Program-made: the position numbers and the translations under genes
Shown: positions 18,210 to 28,310 of the stretch, in pieces
How positions within the stretch are numbered: position 1 is the first letter of the stretch
Layout: every line of letters begins with the position of its first letter
DNA from: Peribacillus frigoritolerans
GTDB taxonomy: Bacteria > Bacillota > Bacilli > Bacillales > DSM-1321
Assembly (NCBI GenBank): GCA_030562215.1
Contig: JAUPFL010000001.1
Coordinates: forward strand, 1,538,501 to 1,602,500
DNA length: 64,000 bases
Direction of reading: 5' to 3'
The notes under the pieces: generated by a model
The model's database searches: none
What the model saw: only the letters and a program-made list of their open reading frames with translations
What the model was told of the DNA's origin: nothing

Positions 18210-18358
18210 GTGGTGGGGAAATGCAAGTGACCAATCGGCATGAAAAGTGTGTCGATTGGTTGTTCCTTATTATAGAAAAGTCGCAAAGGGAATCATCAAA
18301 TAACCCAGTCATGATCTAAACCCATTAACTATTAAATCATTCAAGGAGGTCGGTTTCG

Positions 18359-19217
18359 TTGAGAAATCGGGATGCCGCATATTGGCTGTTTTTGACACCT
18401 GTTCTTGCTGCACTCATTTTGGTTGTGATCGTGCCACTCATCTACGGTTTTTATTATTCCTTTACGAATTGGAACGGTTTAGGGACACCGGATTTCATCG
18501 GTCTTAAGAATTATATGGACTTATTTACGGATAAAGGGTTCCTTGATACATTTTGGTTCACCATTAAATTTTCCGTAGCGGCAATTGTGGTAATCAATAT
18601 CATCGGATTAAGTTTGGCTCTCATCGTGACTTCGAAAATTAAATCAAGCAACATACTGCGGACAGTTTTCTTTATGCCCAATTTAATTGGCGGCTTGATT
18701 CTCGGCTTTATTTGGCAGTTCATTTTTATTAAGGTCTTCGGTGCGATTGGTGATTTGACTGGGATCGAAGCATTTAATGGTTGGTTATCTACGACTGATA
18801 CAGGTTTTTGGGGTTGATCATTTTAACGTCCTGGCAAATGGCCGGATATATCATGATCATTTATATCGCCTATCTGCAGGCAGTTCCTGAAGACTTGATC
18901 GAAGCGGCAAAAATTGATGGAGCTAACAGTTTCCAGCGTTTTCGCCATATAACTTTTCCACTAGTGGCACCTGCTTTTACCGTCAGTTTGTTTTTGACGC
19001 TTTCCCACTCGTTCAAGATCTATGATCAAAATCTCTCTTTGACGAACGGAGCTCCCTATAATTCAACTGAAATGGTTGCGATGAACATTGTAAAATCCGC
19101 CTTCACCGAAAACGATATGGCATATGCACAGGCAAAAGCCGTTATCTTTTTCGTAATCGTGGCGGTCGTTTCGCTGACACAAGTCTATTTCAATAAAAAC
19201 GGGAGGTTGAGCTGTAA
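18359..19217 (+). CDS. Sugar ABC permease 1 (MalF type), frameshifted
   Basis: Inner-membrane permease with six predicted helices. The TTG start follows AAGGAGG. The EAA loop reads EDLIEAAKIDGANSFQRFRH and contacts the ATPase. The frame breaks in the G run at 18810-18813 (WGLIILTSW restored) and again in the A run at 19195-19199; the corrected end is KREVEL, whose stop overlaps the next gene as TAATG. Operon coupling with permease 2 is therefore translational. Confidence 0.9.
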
Positions 19218-20034
19218 TGAGGGGAAAATGGAAATTGTGGCTGATTGGATTCATCGGATTCATTTTGGCCATATTATGGCTCACCCCGTTTTATTTAATG
19301 CTTGTCAATGCTTTTAAAATGAAACGGGATATATTTGCCGATACATTGGGACTGCCTGAGACCTGGACGTTCGAAAACTTCATTCAAGCTTTCGAGCAAT
19401 TGGATTTCCTCCGGACTTTATTCAATTCTTTATTGATATCGGGCGTCAGTGTAGCCATCATCATCATTTTTTCTGCGATGGCAGCATACGCTCTTTCCCG
19501 AAACAAAAGTAAAATAAGTTCCCTGCTTTTCTTTATATTTGTAGCAGCCATGCTTATCCCGTTTCAGTCTGTGATGATACCGCTCGTTGCCCAATTCGGT
19601 CAATTTGGGATGCTGAACAAGGCGGGACTGATTTTCATGTATTTAGGTTTTGGCTGCAGTCTATCCATATTCCTATATCATGGTACCTTAAAGGGCATTC
19701 CCTCTCACTTGATGAGGCAGCAAAGATTGATGGTGCAAACCGCTTTCAAGTATTTTGGTATATCATATTTCCATTATTAAAACCGATGTCCATTACAGTT
19801 GGGATCTTAAATGTCATTTGGATATGGAACGACTATTTGTTGCCATCCCTTGTTATTGGCGGTGCGGGATCGGAGACCATTCCACTTAAATTGTTCTTCT
19901 TTTTCGGTCAATATACGAAGCAATGGCATCTTGCCTTGGCTGGACTTACTTTATCCATCATTCCAGTCATCATTGCGTACTTTTTTGCTCAAAGGCAAAT
20001 TATCAAAGGAATTGCTGATGGAGCCGTTAAATAA
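19217..20034 (+). CDS. Sugar ABC permease 2 (MalG type), frameshifted
   Basis: Second permease of the importer, starting within the stop of permease 1. MRGKWKLWLIGFIGFILAIL and six hydrophobic segments are present. The frame breaks near 19697-19708 (a CT-rich repeat); beyond it the correct EAA loop reads LDEAAKIDGANRFQVFW and the protein continues to SIIPVIIAYFFAQRQIIKGI. Restored length is about 273 residues, normal for MalG-like proteins. Confidence 0.9.
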
Positions 20035-20085
20035 CTATTTAAATATAGGGAATATTAAACCATGTGCGGTGAACGGGGAGTGTTG

Positions 20086-21125
20086 ATGAAATTGTCTGTT
20101 ACTATAAAAGACGTTGCCAAAAAAGCGAATGTCGCTCCATCAACGGTATCGCGTGTAATCCATAACAGCCCGACAATCAGTGAAAAGACCAAGCGTAAGG
20201 TACGCAAGGTATTAAAGGAAATGGGCTATCATATGAATGAAAATGCCCGGAACTTAGTCACGAAGTCAACTAAGGCAATTGGGATCGTCATGAAAAGTTC
20301 GGCAAGGGAATCACTTTATAATCCTTTTTTCCAGAAGTGATCCGAGGAATCGGGGATTTCTGTAATAAAGAAGGGTACAGTCTTTCTCTGACAACCGGAG
20401 AGACGGAGGATGCCATCTTTGAGGACGTCGTGAAAATGGTTCAGGGCAGAAGAGTGGATGGCATGATTGTTTTGTACTCTAAAAAAGACGATAAAGTGGT
20501 GCCGTATTTATTAAAGCAGGGCTTCCCGTTCGTTTTGATCGGGAAGCCAAGTACGAACATGAGCGGTATTACATTCATTGATAACGATAATGTTCAAGCG
20601 GCCAGGGAAGTATCGGAGTTTGTCATCAATCTTGGACATGAGCGCATCGCCTTTTTAGGGGGCAGCCCCGAGTTTGAAGTGATCCAGGACCGCCTGACAG
20701 GCTTTCAACAAGCGATGGAACAGGCTGGGTTGGATGTGCGGCAGGAATATATCAAATTGATTCCTTTAAATCGAACGGATGGAATAAAGGCGATTGACGA
20801 ATTGCTGGAATTGAAAGAGGCACCAACCGCTTTTTTGGTTATGGATCTTTTATTGGGTGTTCTTTTACTTGGAGTGTTAGCCGAAAAGAACTTGAAAGTG
20901 CCGCATCAAATAAGCGTCGTCTGTTTTAACCACTCAGAATTCATAGAATTTTTAAGTACGCCGCTGACAACGGTTGATATCCATACGTATCAGTTAGGGT
21001 ATGAGGCGGCAAAATGCGTGTTCGACCTAATTGCAAATCCGGAAATGATGGAAAAGAGCATCAGTATTCCTACCAAAATCATAAAGCGGGACTCGCATTT
21101 TGTTGCTGAAAAGGAAATTAAATGA
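20086..21125 (+). CDS. LacI family transcriptional regulator, frameshifted
   Basis: The DNA-binding domain is VTIKDVAKKANVAPSTVSRV, with the hinge following NARNLVTKSTKAIGIV. The sugar-binding domain includes RRVDGMIVLYSKKD, FIDNDNVQAAREV and NLGHERIAFLGGS. The frame breaks in the T run at 20325-20330; restored sequence reads YNPFFPEVIRGI. The ATG at 20086 follows GGGGAG. It lies between the transporter and the catabolic genes, and both are preceded by operators with the GCAAACGTTTGC-type core, so it most likely represses both until its sugar binds. Confidence 0.9.
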
Positions 21126-21260
21126 AAAATGTAGAAATGTTTTACCAATTAAAGCTTGATTTTTGCTAACATAAATTTACAATATAGATTATCACTATTA
21201 TTTTTGAAAATTCATACATTCTAAAATCAATAAGTATGTCCTTATATTTTGATCACGCCT

Positions 21261-21278
21261 AACGCAAACGTTTGCGTT
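21261..21278. promoter_or_regulatory. Perfect LacI-type operator ahead of the catabolic genes
   Basis: AACGCAAACGTTTGCGTT is an 18-bp perfect palindrome located just after a TATATT -10-like element (21243-21248). It is the best of three related sites in this region. A CcpA cre has a similar form, so carbon catabolite control is an alternative. Confidence 0.65.
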
Positions 21279-21351
21279 ATGAATAAAGAGGTAATAGTTA
21301 AAATACAAAGCAAGTTGCCGTGAAATGATTCTTGAATGGAGGAGGTTGTTC

Positions 21352-22080
21352 ATGAGAGTCCTTGTATGGAATGAGTTTCGCCACGAGAAAACAAAGCCTG
21401 AAGTAGCAAAAGTATACCCGGATGGTATCCATGGTGCAATTGCCGGCTTTTTACAAAGTGAACAGGTCGAGGTGACGACTGCTACTCTCGATGAAGAAGA
21501 GCACGGATTAACCGATGAAGCATTGAAACGAACCGATGTACTACTTTGGTGGGGGCATGTTGCACATGATGAAGTTCAGGATGAAATCATTGCAAGGGTC
21601 CACAAGCGAGTACTCGAGGGAATGGGCCTCATCGTCCTCCATTCTGGTCATTTTTCAAAGATCTTCAAACGATTGATGGGAACGACTTGCGATTTGAAAT
21701 GGCGGGTGGCGGATGAAAGGGAACGGCTCTGGGTTGTCGATCCGAATCACCCTATCGTTGATGGAATCGGAGAATATATAGAGCTTGAGAAGGAAGAGAT
21801 GTACGGGGAACATTTTGATATTCCTGCACCAGATCAATTAATATTCGTCAGTTGGTTTGAAGGCGGGGAGATATTCAGAAGCGGTTGCACATATCAGCGG
21901 GGAAAAGGGAGGATTTTCTATTTCCGTCCAGGACATGAAACATATCCTACCTACCATAATCCGGAGATTCAACGAGTAATTAAGAATGCCGTTGATTGGG
22001 TCAAGCCGGAATTTGGGATCATAACGAACTATGGTAAAGCCGAACTGTTGGAATCCATCTCATGCAAAGAGATGAAGTGA
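21352..22080 (+). CDS. ThuA-like (trehalose utilization) protein
   Basis: Intact 242-residue protein of the ThuA family with a class I glutamine amidotransferase-like fold. [43 protein letters not shown] and the C-terminal [17 protein letters not shown] are characteristic. The start at 21352 has GGAGGAGG in front. ThuA/ThuB pairs in rhizobia take part in 3-keto-disaccharide metabolism; here the ThuB-like role would fall to the Gfo/Idh genes downstream. It lacks an obvious catalytic cysteine triad. Confidence 0.88.
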   Translation: MRVLVWNEFRHEKTKPEVAKVYPDGIHGAIAGFLQSEQVEVTTATLDEEEHGLTDEALKRTDVLLWWGHVAHDEVQDEIIARVHKRVLEGMGLIVLHSGHFSKIFKRLMGTTCDLKWRVADERERLWVVDPNHPIVDGIGEYIELEKEEMYGEHFDIPAPDQLIFVSWFEGGEIFRSGCTYQRGKGRIFYFRPGHETYPTYHNPEIQRVIKNAVDWVKPEFGIITNYGKAELLESISCKEMK

Positions 22081-22093
22081 AGGAGAGAACAAT

Positions 22094-23115
22094 ATGGGCA
22101 AAGTGAAGGTAGGAGTCATTGGATGCGGGAGTATCGCAAAAAACAGGCATTTTCCGGAGTATGAATCACATCAGGAAACGGAGATCTTTGCCGTTTGTGA
22201 TATTGTGCCGGACCGGGCGAATGCAGCAGCACAAAGGTATGGAGCGCAAGCATATACTGATTATATAGAACTTTTGAAGAATGAGGAGATTGAAGCGATC
22301 AGTGTATGTACACCGAATTACCTGCATGCGCGCATCACGGTTGCGGCCTTGGAAGCGGGTAAGCATGTCCTATGTGAGAAACCAATGGCTACTTCTTTAG
22401 TAGAAGCTGAAAAAATGAATGAAGCAGCAGCGAAAAGCGGCAAAATACTAATGATTGGTCATAATCAGCGTTTTGTTCGCTCACATCAAAAAGCGAAACA
22501 GCTTATTGAGAGCGGGGAGGTAGGGAAGGTCTATAGCTTCAGGACGGCTTTTGGACATTCCGGGCCGGAAACCTGGAGCGTGGACGGACTGGAAAGCTGG
22601 TTTTTAAAAAGGATCAGGCAGTCATTGGTGCAATGGGCGATTTAGGTGTTCATAAAGCTGATTTATTACGGTATATCCTTGGAGAAGAATTTGTTGAAGT
22701 GGGAGCCTTTGTGGAAACGACTGCCAAGAAAAATACAGACGTTGATGACAGTGCGGCCTGTATCCTCCGGACGGAGAGCGGTATCATCGGGACTCTTACC
22801 GCCAGCTGGTCTTATGCAAAAGAAGACAATGCTACGGTCATTTATGCGGAAAAAGCGGTATTGCGCCTTGAAGACGATCCGAAATACTCACTGATCATCC
22901 ATCATGACAATGGAAAGACCGAAACCATCCAATTAGGAAGCATCCAGACTAATGACTCAGAAGGACAACATGATTCCGAAGTGATCAGCCACTTTGTAAA
23001 ATGTGTGATGGACAATGAGGAGCCACTTGTCTCGGGAGTTGAAGGATTAAAATCATTAAAAGTCATTCTTGGCGCGATGGAATCAAATGCATCCCGAAAA
23101 ATCATCCGCTTATAA
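22094..23115 (+). CDS. Gfo/Idh/MocA oxidoreductase 1, frameshifted
   Basis: NAD(P)-dependent sugar or polyol dehydrogenase. The Rossmann motif VGVIGCGSIAKNRHFP, the EKP motif (HVLCEKPMATS) and the C-terminal domain helix GAMGDLGVHKADLLRYI (catalytic D/H) are present. The frame breaks in the T run at 22601-22605; adding one T gives SWFFKKDQAVIGAMG. It starts 13 bases after the ThuA-like stop behind GAAGGAGAG. Members of this family oxidise sugar hydroxyls, including C3 of glycosides. Confidence 0.9.
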
Positions 23116-23132
23116 AGGGGTTAAAAGTCATC

Positions 23133-24171
23133 ATGTACAAATTAAAAATGGGTATTATCGGTGCTGGCGGAATTGCTCAAAAAGGCATATCCCAGCTTTT
23201 CAAAAATTTCAAGATAAAGTGGTTTTATACGCCATTCAGGATATAGATGAAATGAAGGCGCGGGAAGTGGCGCGTGAATTTCATATCGAAAAGGTTTTCA
23301 CCAATTATAAAGAAATGTTTGCTGAAGTGGATGCTGTTACGATTGCAACGCCAAACAAGTTCCATGCGGAGATTTCCATTGCTGCCCTGCAAGCGGGTGT
23401 ACATGTGTTATGCGAAAAGCCGATGGCCATTACAACCGAGGAATGTTTAGCAATAACCGAGGCAGCGAATATATCTGGTAAAGTGTTATCGACTGCATAT
23501 CATTACCGCTTCATGAAGGAAGCCCAGGCTGCAAAGAAAATGATTCAAGCCGGTGAAATCGGTGAACCATATGTAGCGCGTGTACAGGCAATAAGGCGTC
23601 GCAAAGTCCCGGGCTGGGGGGTTTTTACAAGCAAGGAATTACAAGGCGGGGAAGCGTGATCGATTACGGCTGCCATTTGCTTGATTTGGCATTATGGCTG
23701 ATGGATGACCCAGAACCGATTGAAATCGTAGGTTCGACATATAATTATGTCAGTAAGGGTGTCGATCAAGTCAATTTATGGGGGAATTTCGATGCCTCGG
23801 TATTCGAAGTTGATGACCATGCCACGGCATATATCAAATTTGCCAATGGAGCATCTCTATTATTCGAAACATCTTGGGCCGCGAATATCCGAGAAGAAGC
23901 GACTGTTTTGAGTTTATCCGGAACGCAGGGCGGACTTGATGTGTTCCCGCTGGTCTTGAATCAGGCTAAGCACGGCATGCTTTTAAACAGTGAGGCAGTA
24001 TGGATGCCAGGGGAGGATACACCAGACCTGCAACAGGCAGAGAACTTTATTAATAGCTGCCTGGGGTTGGCAGAACCATTGGTAAAACCATCGGAAGCCA
24101 TGAAAGTTTCAAAAATAATCGAAGCCATTTATCAAAGCTCGGCAAGTGGGAAGGTCATGAGCATAAATTAA
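23133..24171 (+). CDS. Gfo/Idh/MocA oxidoreductase 2, two frameshifts
   Basis: Paralogue of the preceding gene. MYKLKMGIIGAGGIAQ (Rossmann), HVLCEKPMAITTEE and IDYGCHLLDLALWLMDD (catalytic region) are visible. Frames break in the A run at 23179-23183 and near 23653, at the GGEA/IDYG junction; restored length is about 347 residues. Two different family members side by side suggest one oxidises the intact glycoside and the other re-reduces or further oxidises the released sugar. Confidence 0.88.
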
Positions 24172-24192
24172 TGAAAAGGTGAGGTGGGGCAT

Positions 24193-25161
24193 GTGAAATT
24201 AGGGATCTTTACAGTGCTATTTGCTCAAAAATCATTCGAGGATATGCTTGATTATGTCGCGGATTCCGGATTAAAAACAGTTGAAATCGGTACAGGCGGG
24301 TATCCAGGGAATATCCATTGTCCACTCGATGAACTGCTGGAAAGTGAAGAAAAGCGCCAAAAATATCTCGAAGCCGTTCAAACAAGAGGGTTAACGATCA
24401 GTGCATTCAGCTGCCATGGCAATCCAATCTCTCCAGATGAAGCATTCGCTAAAGAAAGTGATGAAACACTGATCAAAACAATCAAGCTTGCATCCTTACT
24501 GAACGTCCCGGTCGTCAATACCTTTTCTGGTACAGCGGGTGATCACGAAGGAGCTAAATATCCAAACTGGCCCGTCGCCCCATGGCCGAATGAGTATACA
24601 GATGTGCTGAAATGGCAATGGGAAGAAAAATTGATCCCCTATTGGAAGAAAGTGGCCGCCATTGCCGATGAACACAATATAAAAATCGGCCTTGAACTCC
24701 ATGGAGGCTTTCTCGTCCACACACCCTATACCTTGTTAAAACTGAGGGAAGCTACATCTGATGCAATAGGCGCCAACCTTGATCCAAGCCATCTTTGGTG
24801 GCAGGGCATCGAACCAGTCGGGGCCATCAAGATCCTAGGGAAAGCGGGAGCAATCTACCACTTCCACGCAAAAGACACATACCTGGATCAGGATAACATC
24901 AATATGTATGGACTAACCGACATGCAGCCTTATGGAAATATCCAGAGCCGTGCCTGGAACTTTCGCTCTGTAGGATGCGGTCACAGCCTGCAAGAGTGGT
25001 CCGACATCATGAGCGCACTTCGCACATACGGTTACGATTACGTCGTCAGCATCGAACACGAAGATCCGCTGATGTCAGTTGAAGAAGGATTCCAACGGGC
25101 CGTAACCAATCTGAAAACTGTACTCATCAACGAAAGCCCAACTGATTTATGGTGGGTATAA
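24193..25161 (+). CDS. Sugar phosphate isomerase/epimerase-like TIM barrel protein
   Basis: Xylose-isomerase-like TIM barrel. LGIFTVLFAQKSFEDMLDYV, GLELHGGFLVH (metal Glu/His), GANLDPSHLWWQG (metal Asp), IYHFHAKDTYL and VSIEHEDPLMS provide the metal-binding set. GTG 24193 is the preferred start because AAAGGTGAGG lies about eight bases upstream; GTG 24184 is also possible. In keto-sugar pathways relatives act as epimerases or as lyases on 3-keto-glycosides. It is the last gene of the operon. Confidence 0.88.
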   Translation: MKLGIFTVLFAQKSFEDMLDYVADSGLKTVEIGTGGYPGNIHCPLDELLESEEKRQKYLEAVQTRGLTISAFSCHGNPISPDEAFAKESDETLIKTIKLASLLNVPVVNTFSGTAGDHEGAKYPNWPVAPWPNEYTDVLKWQWEEKLIPYWKKVAAIADEHNIKIGLELHGGFLVHTPYTLLKLREATSDAIGANLDPSHLWWQGIEPVGAIKILGKAGAIYHFHAKDTYLDQDNINMYGLTDMQPYGNIQSRAWNFRSVGCGHSLQEWSDIMSALRTYGYDYVVSIEHEDPLMSVEEGFQRAVTNLKTVLINESPTDLWWV

Positions 25162-25176
25162 CTTAGAGCCGATAAC

Positions 25177-25206
25177 GAGCAGCCTAATTCAGGGTTGCTT
25201 TTTATT
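25177..25206 (+). terminator. Terminator of the sugar catabolic operon
   Basis: AGCAGCCT and AGGGTTGCT form an imperfect stem followed by TTTTT. Confidence 0.55.
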
Positions 25207-25219
25207 TTCGCCCTTACTC

Positions 25220-25386
25220 GTGGAACTCACGAATAAAAGTATAATTCACGAGTAAAAGCGTTAAACTTACGAGTAAAGTGGAATTTATGAGTAAAAGTGC
25301 GAAATTCACGAGTAAAAGTGCGAAACTCACGAGTAAAAGTGTAAAACTCACGAGTAAAAGCGTGAAACTCACGAGTAAAGTGGAAT
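25220..25386. repeat. Tandem ~21-bp repeat array, about 8 units
   Basis: Units of 19-21 bp with the core ACTCACGAGTAAAAGTG follow one another (for example from 25305 to 25380). The variable part is two to four bases between GTG and AACTC. The last four units are nearly identical and the outer ones degenerate. The same repeat reappears at 28415-28495 on the other side of the PadR/ABC module. Confidence 0.85.
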
Positions 25387-25625
25387 TAATAATACGTCAA
25401 AATTACTTTTTTACATAAATTGTGTTGAAGACAAATATATTGTGACCCTTTCCACCCTTACGTTTAACGGTTCTTCCCTGTCAATATACTGAAATCTTTC
25501 GCCTTTCTTAACACGTGTAATCATTGTGAAAGCGCATAGGGGAAAGTAAAAGCTCCATAAAAGAAATCACCAGTATACATTGGAGATAGCTTGTTTTTTA
25601 AAAAATTAATCAATTTGCAGTCATT

Positions 25626-25664
25626 CTACTACGTGTTACAGCATACCTTGTAGTAAGTAACACG
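25626..25664. promoter_or_regulatory. PadR-type operator copy A
   Basis: CGTGTTAC (25632-25639) and GTAACACG (25657-25664) form a perfect inverted repeat. The element starts CTACTACG and includes GTAGTAAGTAACAC, shared in form with copies B and C. Confidence 0.5.
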
Positions 25665-25729
25665 GGATACCAACAGCACTGAATAGTGAAGTTGCAAAAA
25701 TATTCTTAAGAAAAAAGTTGACACATCTG

Positions 25730-25766
25730 CTACTCAGTGTTACAGTTTAGATGTAATAAGTAATAC
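25730..25766. promoter_or_regulatory. PadR-type operator copy B, overlapping the padR promoter
   Basis: CTACTCAGTGTTAC and GTAATAAGTAATAC match copy A in order and spacing, with GTGTTAC/GTAATAC as near-inverted arms. It covers the -10 region, so it is well placed for autorepression. Confidence 0.5.
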
Positions 25767-25860
25767 TAAATAGCGTGATTTCCCAAAAGCTATTCAGTAA
25801 AAATTCCCCTCGGAACTACGTTTACTTTATATAAGTCACAAAATAGAGGAGGCTCTGAAT

Positions 25861-26181
25861 ATGGAAAATTTAACTGAAATGCTGAAGGGTTCGCTGGAAG
25901 GCTGCGTGCTGGAAATCATCAGCCGCCATGAAACCTATGGCTACGAGATTACCCGCCGCCTGAACGAGCTTGGGTTTACTGAAGTCGTGGAAGGGACGGT
26001 CTACACCATCCTCGTGCGATTAGAAAAGAAAAAACTGGTGAACATAGAGAAGAAACCGTCAGATATGGGGCCGCCCCGCAAGTTTTACTCACTTAATGAG
26101 GCTGGCCGAAAGGAACTTGAATTGTTTTGGGAAAAATGGGATTTTGTATCATCGAAAATCAACGTCTTAAAGTCAATCTAG
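25861..26181 (+). CDS. PadR family transcriptional regulator
   Basis: Intact 106-residue winged-helix regulator. LEGCVLEIISRHETYGYEIT and VEGTVYTILVRLEKKKLV are the PadR recognition helix and wing region; the short C-terminal helix probably dimerises. Together with the following DUF1048 gene and ABC exporter it forms a module common in Firmicutes, where the regulator is released by the exported compound. GC content rises here relative to the upstream genes. Confidence 0.92.
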   Translation: MENLTEMLKGSLEGCVLEIISRHETYGYEITRRLNELGFTEVVEGTVYTILVRLEKKKLVNIEKKPSDMGPPRKFYSLNEAGRKELELFWEKWDFVSSKINVLKSI

Positions 26182-26251
26182 CTTCATAAGATATTCCGTA
26201 CGATATTTTTGGAGTGACTTGTTCAGCTTTATAAAAAAGGAGGAAATATAA

Positions 26252-26605
26252 ATGATGGAATTGTTCAAAAAAATGATTGGTGATAAAAAAGAGTATAAAA
26301 TGATGATGGCACGGGTTGAAGCCCTGCCAGAGGACTACCAGTTTGTATTTAAGAAGATTCAAAACTATATGTGGAATTTCTCAGCGGGCAACGGGATGGA
26401 TATGCTGCACATGCAGTATGAATTAATCGAGTTGTTCGAAGCCGGTGCGGCGGAAGGCAGACAAGTGCTGGAAATCACTGGGGAAGACGTTGCGTCCTTT
26501 GCCGACGAACTAGTGGCAAATGCTAAAACCTATTTCGCCAAGTATCGTGAAGATTTAAATGACAGTATCATGACGCGATTGGGAAAAAATAAATTCAATA
26601 AATAA
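26252..26605 (+). CDS. DUF1048 protein
   Basis: Intact 117-residue all-helical protein. The family is known mainly as a partner of PadR regulators. Recognisable parts are EYKMMMARVEALPEDYQFVF and MLHMQYELIELFEAGAAEGR. GGAGG lies nine bases before the ATG. Function is not established; coupling with PadR suggests a regulatory accessory role. Confidence 0.85.
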   Translation: MMELFKKMIGDKKEYKMMMARVEALPEDYQFVFKKIQNYMWNFSAGNGMDMLHMQYELIELFEAGAAEGRQVLEITGEDVASFADELVANAKTYFAKYREDLNDSIMTRLGKNKFNK

Positions 26606-26648
26606 TTCCGACTGAATAGCTGGTTACAAAGGTGAAATGCCACCTTCG

Positions 26649-26690
26649 CTATTCAGTTATATTTTAACCCGGTAGTAAGTTATACAGAAT
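26649..26690. promoter_or_regulatory. PadR-type operator copy C, ahead of the ABC genes
   Basis: CTATTCAGTTATA and GTAGTAAGTTATAC repeat the order and spacing of copies A and B. Its place in the gap between DUF1048 and the ABC ATPase suggests the transporter has its own PadR-controlled promoter. Confidence 0.5.
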
Positions 26691-26802
26691 ATCAGTCAGA
26701 CTAAATAGAGGAGTCTAAGCAATCTAGTTCAGCAAGGCGCTTGACCGGATAATTATGGATCTTACAAGCGGCTTTACTGCGATATTAAAAGGAGGAAAAA
26801 GT

Positions 26803-27561
26803 ATGAATAATGCAGCGATTTCTGTAAAAGGGTTAAAAAAATCATTTAAAGACAAGGAAGTCTTAAAGGGGTGGATTTTGAGGTACGGCGTGGCGAAATT
26901 TTCGCACTGCTGGGCTCAAATGGAGCGGGCAAGACGACGACGGTCAACATCCTCTCGACTCTGATGAAGGCCGATGGCGGCGAAGTAGGTATTTGCGGCT
27001 TTGACGTTCAGCGTCAACCGGATCATGTTCGCCAGAGCATCAGCCTGACAGGGCAGTTTGCAGCTATAGACGGCATGCTCACCGGGCGGGAAAACTTGCT
27101 GATGATCGCCAAGTTGCGGGAGTTTCCAATCCCGCTCAAGTCGCCGACAAACTGCTTGCAAGATTCAGTCTGACCGATGCGGCCAACCGCCGGGCGGACA
27201 AATATTCCGGCGGGATGAAGCGCCGGCTTGACATTGCCATGAGTCTGATCGGGACGCCAGCAGTCATTTTCCTCGACGAACCGACGACAGGGCTTGACCC
27301 CGAAGCGCGGATTGAAGTCTGGGATACCGTCAAGGAGCTTGCCGGCGGCGGCACGACCATCTTGCTGACGACCCAGTACCTGGAGGAAGCCGAACAACTG
27401 GCGGACCGAATCGCCATCCTTCATGGCGGAAAAATCATCTCAACCGGCACCCTTACCGAACTCAAGGAGATGTTCCCCCAGCGAAGGTGGAGTACATCGA
27501 GAAGCAGCCGACATTAGAGGAAATTTTCCTCGCGATCATCGGCAAAAAGGAGGAGATGTAA
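26803..27561 (+). CDS. ABC transporter ATPase (DrrA-like), three frameshifts
   Basis: ATPase of a drug or lipid exporter. Walker A LLGSNGAGKTTTVNIL, signature KYSGGMKRRLDIAM, Walker B VIFLDEPTTGLDP and the switch region LLTTQYLEEAEQL are intact. Frames break in the G run at 26868-26871, at TTT 27123-27125 and in the C run near 27474-27479; the restored C-terminus is AKVEYIEKQPTLEEIFLAI. The stop overlaps the permease start (TAAATG). The gene is distinctly GC-rich compared with flanking DNA. Confidence 0.9.
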
Positions 27562-28310
27562 ATGAAAAGAAAAACAGGGGTATTACTAGGGCGTTTAATG
27601 CGCAACATCATGCGCAGCCCGGATACAATTATCACGGTGGCGATTACGCCGATTATGATGCTGCTGCTGTTTGTCTACGTATTTGGCGGCGCCATAGAGG
27701 CAGGAACGGACAACTACGTCAATTATTTATTGCCGGGAATCTTGCTGATGGCTATCGCATCCGGCGTCGCTTACACATCCTTGCGGCTGTTTACGGATGT
27801 AAAGAGCGGGCTGATGGCGCGTTTCATAACCATGCCCATCAAGCGTTCGTCGATATTGTGGGCTCACGTGTTGACCTCGCTTGTTTCCAATGCGCTTACT
27901 GTCGTGGTGGTTATCCTGCTCGCGCTCTTGATGGGCTTCCGTTCCAGCGCTGATATCCTGGATTGGCTCGCGGTAGCTGGGATACTTGGGCTGTTTACGC
28001 TGGCGCTGACATGGCTGGCGGTCATTCCAGGGTTCACAGCGGGTTCTATGGAAGGGGCGACGGCCTACTCGTACCCGCTGATTTTCCTGCCGTTTATCAG
28101 TTCGGCCTTTGTCCCAACGGAAACCATGCCTAAAATTGTCCGTGCGTTCGCTGAAAACCAGCCAGTGACTTCAATCGTGAATGCGATTCGTGCCCTTTGT
28201 ATGAAGGGTCTGTTGGCAACGATATCTGGATCGCGCTTGCCTGGTGCGTCGGCATCATGGTCATCGCTTACTTCTTTGCCAGTAAAGTATTTAAACGCCA
28301 ATTAGGGTGA
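27562..28310 (+). CDS. ABC-2 type permease, frameshifted
   Basis: Six-helix permease of the DrrB/ABC-2 group, partner of the preceding ATPase. NIMRSPDTIITVAITPIMML starts it, and SYPLIFLPFISSAFVPTETM precedes the last helices. The frame breaks near 28196-28199; the correct end is GNDIWIALAWCVGIMVIAYF to KVFKRQLG. Coupled by overlap to the ATPase. Likely an efflux pump whose inducer is sensed by PadR. Confidence 0.88.

Larger units (their letters stand above)
25391..25860. other. Regulatory stretch ahead of padR
   Basis: No gene is visible. It holds two copies of a complex operator-like element (25626-25664 and 25730-25766) and a promoter: TTGACA at 25718-25723, 17 bases, TACAGT at 25741-25746. 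GAGGAGG precedes the PadR start. Confidence 0.5.

Noticed and set aside
25220-25386. Tandem repeats considered as a CRISPR array
   Set aside because: Units are contiguous with no 25-40-base unique spacers, and no cas gene is near.
26755-26964. Alternative start 48 bases upstream of the ABC ATPase ATG
   Set aside because: The ATG at 26803 has AAAGGAGG at ideal spacing and begins the conserved domain.
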